Assembly (NCBI GenBank): GCA_900555295.1
Contig: USKN01000045.1
Location: forward strand, 1 to 11,201
Source: an uncultured Eubacteriales bacterium
GTDB taxonomy: Bacteria; Bacillota; Clostridia; UMGS1810
DNA: 11,201 nt
Direction of reading: 5' to 3'
The notes beneath the pieces are model-generated. The model was not told where the DNA came from, ran no database searches, and saw only the letters and a list, made by a program, of their open reading frames with translations. Below, piece by piece: positions 6,270 to 11,201 of the stretch (position 1 is its first letter; each line of letters opens with the position of its first letter). The translations under genes and the position numbers were made by a program.

Positions 6270-6298
6270 TTGAGAAAAAATTTATAATGATATATAAT
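6270..6298 (+). promoter_or_regulatory. sigma-A promoter of cmk
   Basis: TTGAGA (6270-6275), 17 nt, TATAAT (6293-6298), in A/T-rich DNA. The predicted start is near 6305, about 28 nt before the cmk ATG. It is divergent from the cadC promoter, with about 30 nt between the two -35 boxes. Confidence 0.65.
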
Positions 6299-6332
6299 AT
6301 TGATATTGACTGCAAAAAGGAGAGATTTTAAA

Positions 6333-7016
6333 ATGATAACCGTTGCAATTGACGGCCCGTCGGGTGCGGGCAAAAGCACTATTTCAAAAATAGTGGCAAA
6401 CAGACTCGGTTTTGTATACATAGATACGGGAGCTATGTTCAGAACTCTTGCATATAAAGCAATTAATTTAAAAATCAATATAAAAAGCGAACACCAAAAA
6501 GTAATAGATATGCTTTCGGATACAAAGCTTGATATAGTGTGCGAAAAAGACGGTCAAAAAATGTATGTTGACGGAAAAGACGTAACCGCTTTTATTCGCA
6601 CTCCCGAGGTGTCAATGGGTGCGTCGGATATTGCCGTTATACCCGAGGTGAGAGAGCGGCTTTTGCAAATACAGCGTTCGCTTGCGCAAAAGGCGAGCTG
6701 TATAATGGACGGCAGAGATATAGGCACCTGTGTTTTGCCTAATGCCGATGTTAAAATATTTTTAACCGCAAGCTGTGAGGCGCGTGCAAAACGCAGATAC
6801 AAGGAACTTGCAGAGCGGGGCGAAAAAGTAACTTTTAATGAAGTGCTTGAAGATATGCGTTATCGCGATAATAATGATTCAACCCGCAGTACCGCACCGC
6901 TTAAAATTGCCGATGACGCTGTAAAAGCAGATACAAGCGAACTTGATTTTGATGAGTCGGTTGAGCTTATTGAAAAAATTATTACCGAAAAGGCGGCGCA
7001 TAAAAATGCTTTATAA
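6333..7016 (+). CDS. cmk: cytidylate (CMP/dCMP) kinase
   Basis: Transfers phosphate from ATP to CMP or dCMP in the cytoplasm, feeding CTP and dCTP synthesis. The 227 residues are the usual bacterial length. The P-loop is GPSGAGKS (8-15). DTGAMFR (31-37) is the nucleotide-binding motif, with Phe where Tyr is commoner. The CMP-specific region spans about 60-120, and DGRDIGT (126-132) followed by VLPNAD is the family signature. The lid and C-terminal RDNNDSTRSTAPL (178-190) with DAVKADTS binds phosphate. The ATG at 6333 is chosen because the protein then begins MITVAIDGPSG as in the family and AAAGGAGAG (6316-6324) stands upstream. An in-frame ATG at 6300 falls near the transcription start. It overlaps plsC by 11 nt. 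The cmk-plsC-ispH-S1 order is common in Clostridia. Confidence 0.96.
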   Translation: MITVAIDGPSGAGKSTISKIVANRLGFVYIDTGAMFRTLAYKAINLKINIKSEHQKVIDMLSDTKLDIVCEKDGQKMYVDGKDVTAFIRTPEVSMGASDIAVIPEVRERLLQIQRSLAQKASCIMDGRDIGTCVLPNADVKIFLTASCEARAKRRYKELAERGEKVTFNEVLEDMRYRDNNDSTRSTAPLKIADDAVKADTSELDFDESVELIEKIITEKAAHKNAL

Positions 7017-7581
7017 TATTGTTGTAACTTTGGTGAGATTGTTTTGTATGTTTTGTTTCAGAATAACCGTTAAAGGAAAAGAAAATATACCTTCCGACGG
7101 CGGTGCGCTTGTGTGCATAAATCACACAAGCTATTGGGACCCTGTAATTATTGAGTGCTTTATGCCCCGCAAAGTAAGTTTTATGGCAAAAGAAGAGTTA
7201 GAACACGCTTTTTTTGTGGGATGGGTTTTAAAATCCATAGGAACAATATTTGTAAAACGAAGCGTATCGGATTTTGCGGCGGTTAAGCAGTCGGTTAAAT
7301 GTATTGAAGCCGGTAATTTATTTGGAATATTTCCCACAGGAACACGTTCCAAAAAAAATCCAAATGCAAAACCGCAGATGGGTGTTGCGTTTATTGCGGC
7401 AAAAAGCGAAGCGCCCGTTATACCCGTTCATATAATATCGGATTTTAAGCTTTTTTCAAAAATGACAGTTTCAATAGGCAAACCGCAATATGTTTTACCG
7501 AAAAACGGTGAAAAATTTACCAAAGAAGATTACGAAAAAAAGAGTATAGAGTTGTATGATGACCTGTTAAAATTAAATTAA
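7006..7581 (+). CDS. plsC: 1-acyl-sn-glycerol-3-phosphate acyltransferase (PlsC/LPLAT family)
   Basis: Predicted to add the second fatty acyl chain to lysophosphatidic acid at the membrane, giving phosphatidic acid for phospholipids. The 191 residues start with a hydrophobic segment (1-22), then motif I NHTSYWD (H40 and D45, the catalytic pair), motif II around IFVKRS (81-86), motif III IFPTGTRS (108-115) and motif IV APVIPVHI (136-143). Motif III normally reads FPEGTRS. Here the glutamate, which helps bind the glycerol-phosphate substrate, is threonine (codon ACA). Without that change the call would be routine. It may reflect a variant substrate site. The ATG at 7006 lies inside the end of cmk (11-nt overlap) with only a weak ribosome binding site, which suggests translational coupling. 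Confidence 0.9.
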   Translation: MLYNIVVTLVRLFCMFCFRITVKGKENIPSDGGALVCINHTSYWDPVIIECFMPRKVSFMAKEELEHAFFVGWVLKSIGTIFVKRSVSDFAAVKQSVKCIEAGNLFGIFPTGTRSKKNPNAKPQMGVAFIAAKSEAPVIPVHIISDFKLFSKMTVSIGKPQYVLPKNGEKFTKEDYEKKSIELYDDLLKLN

Positions 7582-7602
7582 TGTTACAAAATAAAATTAT
7601 TG

Positions 7603-7632
7603 TTGATTTATAATAAGTATGTATAGTATAAT
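7603..7632 (+). promoter_or_regulatory. probable promoter of ispH-S1
   Basis: TTGATT (7603-7608), 18 nt, TATAAT (7627-7632), in the 73-nt gap after plsC. It would give ispH-S1 a transcript separate from cmk-plsC, as might be wanted for a ribosomal-protein-like gene. The -35 box is only partial. Confidence 0.45.
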
Positions 7633-7654
7633 ACTTGACTGTGAGGTGCAGTAA

Positions 7655-9664
7655 ATGGATATAACGGTTGCAAAAACCGCCGGGTTTTGTTTCGGCGTTA
7701 AAAGAGCGGTTGAAAAGCTTGAACTTGAGGCGGAAAAATCGCCCGTATCAACACTCGGTCCCATTATTCATAATGCTCACGTTGTTAAAAAACTCAAAAA
7801 AAAGGGCGTTGAGAGTATAGACAATTTAAACGCTCTTAAAAGCGGAGTACGGCTTGCCATACGCACACACGGTGTGGGCAGGCAAATAACGGACGAAATT
7901 AAAAGGCGCGGTATAGAATGTATAGACCTTACTTGTCCGTTTGTTAAAAAAATTCATAATATTGTCAGCCAAAAATATAAAGACGGATATAAAATTGTTA
8001 TTGCGGGCGACGAAAATCACCCCGAAGTACAGGGTATAAACGGGTGGTGCAATATGTCGGCATTTATTGCCGCAAGCCCCGAAAGTCTTAAAGGCAAACT
8101 TTCGTACGGTGACAAAGTATGTGCCGTAAGCCAAACAACTCTGGACAGAGCCACGTTTGACAGTATTGTTGATTTTTTAAACAAAACGTGCCGTGAGCCT
8201 GAAATTTACAATACCATTTGCAGTGCCACGAGCGAGAGGCAGCGAGAGGCTGCATATATTGCCCAAAATGTTGATTTAATGATTGTTATAGGCGGAAAGC
8301 ACAGTTCAAACACAAATAAACTTGCCGCCATATGTTCATCATATTGCGGCAATACTTACCAAATTGAAAGTTTTGAGGAATTTCCTCAAAATATAGATAT
8401 ACCAAGGAAAATTGGTATAACGGCAGGGGCTTCGGCACCGTCGTGTATTATTAAGGAGGTAGTTTTAGGAATGGAAGAAAAATTAAAGGGTAATGAATTT
8501 GCCCAAGCTTTTGAGGAGTATGAAAAATCTCTAATCACTTTAAATACAAGGGATATAGTGAAAGGAACCGTTATTGCGGTTTCGGACGCGGGCGTAAGCG
8601 TAAATTTAGGCTTTAAGTCAGACGGATTTGTTCCCGCATCAGAAGTTACCGATGATCCGAATGCGGATATTAAGGAACTTGTTAAAGTCGGTGACGAAGT
8701 TGAAGTTTTTGTTGTAAGAGTTAACGATGTTGAAGGTGAAGTTACACTTTCAATGAAAAAGATTGCCGCTATGAAAGGCGTAAAAGAAATTGAAGACGCT
8801 TTTGAAACAAAAGAAGTTCTTACAGGCAAAGTTGTACAGAGTGTTAAAGGCGGAGTAATTGTTGTATGCAAAGGCGTAAGAATATTTATTCCTCTTTCGC
8901 AGGCAAGCGACAGATATGTTGCCGAACCCGAAACACTTGTTGGCAGCGAAGTATCGTTTAGAATTATCGATATTAAAAAAATGCGCGGCAGAACCAAAAT
9001 CGTAGGTTCGGTTAAATCTGTTATTAAAGAACAAAAAGAAGCTCTTGCAGCTGATTTTTGGGCAAATGTTGAAGTTGGCAAACACTATCAGGGTGTTATT
9101 AAATCAATTACCAATTTTGGTGCGTTTGCGGATATCGGCGGCGTTGACGGCTTAATTCATATTTCGGAGCTTTCCTGGTCAAAAATAAAGCACCCGTCGG
9201 AGGTTGTTAAAGAAGGCGACGTTGTAGACGTTTATGTTATTGAATTTGACAAAGAGAAAAACAAAGTTTCTCTCGGATACAAAAAAACAGAGGACGATCC
9301 GTGGATTAAAGTTAAAAATGAGCTTTCTGAAGGCAGCGTAATCGATTGTAAAATTGTAAGAATTGTTCCGTTCGGTGCATTTGCGGAAATTTATCCCGGT
9401 GTTGACGGTTTAATTCATATTTCACAGGTTGCCAACAAAAGAATAGGCAAAGTTGAGGACGAACTTACCGTTGGTCAGCACGTACAGGCAAAGGTTGTTG
9501 AACTTGATTTGGACAATCAAAAAATCGGTTTGAGCATAAGAGCATTGCTTGAACCCGAAACAAACGAAGATACAGAGGTTCAAAACGAGGCTGCCGAAGA
9601 GTCGGCGGAGGCTGCACAAGAAGCACCTGCCGATGAACAGGAAACGGCAACAGACGCTGAATAA
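7655..9664 (+). CDS. ispH: fusion of 4-hydroxy-3-methylbut-2-enyl diphosphate reductase (IspH) and ribosomal protein S1 domains
   Basis: The 669-residue protein joins two functions. Residues 1-275 are IspH, the [4Fe-4S] enzyme that makes IPP and DMAPP in the last MEP-pathway step. C12, C94 and C189 are the three cluster ligands. H40, H72, H122, E124 (in NHPE), the SQTT loop (159-162), SSNT (217-220) and ASAPS (259-263) form the substrate site. Residues 300-630 hold four S1 RNA-binding domains, at about 300-368, 386-453, 474-542 and 559-628. The second is the most divergent, and the last two are canonical (FGAFADI...GLIHISE; FGAFAEI...GLIHIS). A Glu/Ala-rich acidic tail (632-669) ends it. The ATG at 7655 has GTGAGGTG (7641-7648) 6 nt upstream. 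This fusion is known in Clostridia. A strong internal ribosome binding site at the joint may also yield a free S1 protein. A terminator follows at 9726. Confidence 0.95.
   Translation: MDITVAKTAGFCFGVKRAVEKLELEAEKSPVSTLGPIIHNAHVVKKLKKKGVESIDNLNALKSGVRLAIRTHGVGRQITDEIKRRGIECIDLTCPFVKKIHNIVSQKYKDGYKIVIAGDENHPEVQGINGWCNMSAFIAASPESLKGKLSYGDKVCAVSQTTLDRATFDSIVDFLNKTCREPEIYNTICSATSERQREAAYIAQNVDLMIVIGGKHSSNTNKLAAICSSYCGNTYQIESFEEFPQNIDIPRKIGITAGASAPSCIIKEVVLGMEEKLKGNEFAQAFEEYEKSLITLNTRDIVKGTVIAVSDAGVSVNLGFKSDGFVPASEVTDDPNADIKELVKVGDEVEVFVVRVNDVEGEVTLSMKKIAAMKGVKEIEDAFETKEVLTGKVVQSVKGGVIVVCKGVRIFIPLSQASDRYVAEPETLVGSEVSFRIIDIKKMRGRTKIVGSVKSVIKEQKEALAADFWANVEVGKHYQGVIKSITNFGAFADIGGVDGLIHISELSWSKIKHPSEVVKEGDVVDVYVIEFDKEKNKVSLGYKKTEDDPWIKVKNELSEGSVIDCKIVRIVPFGAFAEIYPGVDGLIHISQVANKRIGKVEDELTVGQHVQAKVVELDLDNQKIGLSIRALLEPETNEDTEVQNEAAEESAEAAQEAPADEQETATDAE
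8453..8473 (+). promoter_or_regulatory. rpsA: internal Shine-Dalgarno and ATG at the IspH/S1 joint
   Basis: AAGGAGGT (8453-8460), a full complement of the 16S rRNA 3' end, stands 10 nt before the in-frame ATG of codon 273 (8471). That codon is exactly where IspH homology ends and S1 begins. Starting here would give a 397-residue protein with all four S1 domains. The same bases encode the I-K-E-V-V segment common at the IspH C-terminus, so the match could be a by-product of protein sequence. Confidence 0.45.
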
Positions 9665-9725
9665 TTAAAACACAATATTGTTTCGGCAATAACAAATACT
9701 TGCAAACATATATTATGTGTGCGGT

Positions 9726-9766
9726 AAAGAGGGGGCATTATAAATTATATAAAATGCTCTCTTTTT
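9726..9766 (+). terminator. rho-independent terminator after ispH-S1
   Basis: AAAGAG and GCATT on the left (9726-9739) pair with AATGC and CTCTTT on the right (9753-9764), with a small internal bulge (GGG against A) and an A/T loop. A run of five T (9762-9766) ends it. It lies about 60 nt after the stop. The rest of the gap up to 9828 is A/T-rich and shows no clear promoter. Confidence 0.7.
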
Positions 9767-9828
9767 ATATAATAAAAATAAAAAGAATAAAAGAGCAAAA
9801 AATTAATTAGTAACGGGAGTGATATAAG

Positions 9829-10677
9829 TTGAAAAAAAGATTTGCCGTAATTTGTGTTTTTTTGATAACGACAATTTTTTTAACACAAGCGGTTTATGCA
9901 AAAAAAATTGCCAAAGCGGTTTTTGATGATAAAACAGATTATCTTATATTGGCTACCGTAAGCGATATAACCGATAATTATGTATCGGTTGATTATTTTG
10001 ACAGTATAAGAAAGTTTAATCCCGACCCGAACGATAAAAAAGGCGTTTCGGCAAAAGAACAGCTACCCGAAAAATTTAATATTCAAAAATTTCACTATTC
10101 ATACTGTACCGATCACGCCGATGAATATAATCAACCCAAAATAGGCGATAATATTTTTGCGTCGATACAAAAAACGGGTGATACATACAGAATTAAAAAC
10201 TGTGCGTATAAAGTAGATACCGTAGATATAAAAACTCTTAATTTTCTTGTTCCCGAAACAATGAAAGGCGAGGATTGTATGGATGATATTGCGGCGCTTG
10301 CGTACTTTGCCGCATCGGGCGGAGCAGAAACAAAATATGAATTTGACGGCGGTAATGTATACTTAAAACGCAATGATGAAAACGTATCTATTTATCCGAA
10401 CGCGAAACTTAAACTGCCGATTAAATACATTAATAAAAACGGTAAAGTAATCGACGGTACCGACAATACGGCGGATGTAATAAACATTACTCCGCAGGGT
10501 ACGGCACACAACAGCGCGTTTTGGCACCTTATGTACGGAGGCACGGCACTGCAAATAGGAGTACGGCGCATTGCGTCGGCAGCAATAATTGCAATTGGTA
10601 TAGTATTGGTTGTAAGCGTAATGTATATATCGCGGCGCAAAAAAAATAAATCAAAAAGGCAGGCAAAACAAAAATGA
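9829..10677 (+). CDS. secreted, C-terminally membrane-anchored protein of unknown function
   Basis: 282 residues. It has a signal peptide (MKKR, then a hydrophobic core to residue 20, with a likely cut after V-Y-A at 24), an extracytoplasmic part of about 220 residues, one membrane helix (about 248-268) and a strongly basic cytoplasmic tail (RRKKNKSKRQAKQK). This is a type I topology. No sorting motif or lipobox is present. The outer domain begins with a beta-rich stretch (TDYLILATVSDITDNYVSVDYF) and recalls no family I can name. The start is TTG at 9829, with GGGAGTG (9815-9821) 7 nt upstream; no ATG lies near and the signal peptide begins here. Its TGA overlaps the ATG of the Nudix gene (ATGA at 10674), so the two are translationally coupled. 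Confidence 0.8.
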   Translation: MKKRFAVICVFLITTIFLTQAVYAKKIAKAVFDDKTDYLILATVSDITDNYVSVDYFDSIRKFNPDPNDKKGVSAKEQLPEKFNIQKFHYSYCTDHADEYNQPKIGDNIFASIQKTGDTYRIKNCAYKVDTVDIKTLNFLVPETMKGEDCMDDIAALAYFAASGGAETKYEFDGGNVYLKRNDENVSIYPNAKLKLPIKYINKNGKVIDGTDNTADVINITPQGTAHNSAFWHLMYGGTALQIGVRRIASAAIIAIGIVLVVSVMYISRRKKNKSKRQAKQK

Positions 10678-11201
10678 ATTATACAGAAAAAACAATAAGT
10701 ACAGACACCATATATAACGGTAAAATAATAAATGTTGAGTTGGGTACGGTTGTTTTGCCGAACGGCAGGCAGGCAAAGCGTGAAATTGTTCGCCACCCCG
10801 GCGGTGTTGCCGTGGTTGCCGTTGATGATGACGGATATGTTTACCTTGTTAAACAGTTTAGAATACCGTATAACGAATTAATGCTTGAAGTGCCGGCAGG
10901 AAAGCTCGATAAAGGCAATGAAGATATATACGACGCAGCACGCCGCGAATTAAGTGAAGAAACAGGACTTGTGGCGGAAAAGCTTGAATTTATTGGCGAG
11001 TTTTACCCGTCTGTGGGTTATACCGATGAAAATTTAAGACTGTTTATTGCAACAGGTCTTAAACAGGGCAAAAAACACCCCGACGAAGACGAATTTGTTT
11101 CTACCGAAAAAATACACATAACGGAGCTTACAAAAATGATTATGGACGGCACCGTAAAAGACGGCAAAACCATAGCGGCGGTATTAAAAGCAAAAATAAT
11201 T
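10674..11201 (+). CDS. nudF: Nudix hydrolase, ADP-ribose pyrophosphatase type (3' end cut by window)
   Basis: The reading frame is open from the ATG at 10674 to the window end (176 codons, no stop). The family is usually about 180 residues, so only the last few are missing. It should hydrolyse ADP-ribose to AMP and ribose 5-phosphate in the cytoplasm. The Nudix box runs from G76 (AGKLDKG) through E83 to R91-E-L-S-E-E-T-G-L99, holding the Mg2+-binding glutamates E92, E95 and E96. YPSVGYTDE (111-119), and the later DEDEF (137-141) before a short strand, are typical of ADP-ribose pyrophosphatases. The box has one more residue than usual between G and the first E. AGGCAGG (10658-10664) is a modest ribosome binding site. 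The 4-nt overlap with the upstream membrane-protein gene suggests co-translation. Confidence 0.9.
   Translation, partial: MNYTEKTISTDTIYNGKIINVELGTVVLPNGRQAKREIVRHPGGVAVVAVDDDGYVYLVKQFRIPYNELMLEVPAGKLDKGNEDIYDAARRELSEETGLVAEKLEFIGEFYPSVGYTDENLRLFIATGLKQGKKHPDEDEFVSTEKIHITELTKMIMDGTVKDGKTIAAVLKAKII

Noticed and set aside
8228..8251. Tandem repeat of GCGAGAGGC
   Set aside because: It encodes the normal SERQRE segment after the third IspH cluster cysteine, so it is a codon coincidence.
8386..9081. Long minus-strand open frame (231 codons) opposite ispH-S1
   Set aside because: It is the antisense of a strongly conserved coding region; its translation is Ser/Thr-rich low-complexity with no motif, and it has no ribosome binding site context.
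1..11201. CRISPR arrays, insertion sequences, attachment sites, toxin-antitoxin or defence genes
   Set aside because: No regularly spaced repeats, transposase or integrase motifs, or known defence domains were seen on either strand.

Overview
This window looks like chromosomal DNA of a low-GC member of the Clostridia (Firmicutes). The reasons are A/T-rich intergenic DNA, strong GGAGG-type ribosome binding sites, TTG as a probable start codon, small proteins resembling clostridial DUF6472 and DUF6774 families, and above all the gene order cmk - plsC - ispH fused to ribosomal protein S1, which is typical of Clostridia. No phage, transposon, CRISPR, tRNA or rRNA feature was recognised. Most genes are ordinary chromosomal genes.

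Region by region. Bases 1-56 may hold the tail of a plus-strand gene. A small DUF6774-like gene lies on the minus strand (253-462) and is divergent from a plus-strand unit of three genes: an RlmL/YpsC-type rRNA methyltransferase (671-1801), a cysteine-containing DUF6472-like protein (1812-2015), and a 319-residue cytoplasmic protein built from beta-sandwich modules that resemble the accessory domains of family 2 glycoside hydrolases (2032-2991). Two hairpins at 3000-3094 separate this unit from a convergent minus-strand metal-efflux cluster.

The metal cluster reads from 6239 down to 3131. It has a consensus sigma-A promoter with a palindromic operator at the start point, a CadC-type ArsR/SmtB repressor with both alpha3N and alpha5 metal-site residues, a free 71-residue HMA metal-binding protein, a P1B-2-type Zn/Cd/Pb ATPase that lacks its own HMA domain, and a four-helix membrane protein with 12 cysteines. 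The likely logic is that metal binds CadC, the operator is released, and the HMA protein and ATPase chelate and export the ion. The role of the cysteine-rich protein is unknown.

Divergent from this cluster, a second promoter drives cmk (CMP kinase) and plsC (acyltransferase, overlapping cmk by 11 nt). These are followed by the ispH-S1 fusion, which combines the last MEP-pathway enzyme with four S1 RNA-binding domains. A good internal Shine-Dalgarno and ATG sit exactly at the fusion joint. After a terminator come an unrecognised secreted/membrane-anchored protein with a TTG start and, overlapping it by 4 nt, a Nudix hydrolase (ADP-ribose pyrophosphatase type) that runs off the end of the window.

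I do not see a clearly new multi-gene system. The best leads are the possible dual translation of ispH-S1, the cysteine-rich membrane protein beside the Zn/Cd exporter, and the detached GH2-like protein next to an rRNA methyltransferase. All assignments come from reading motifs by eye; no database search was possible.
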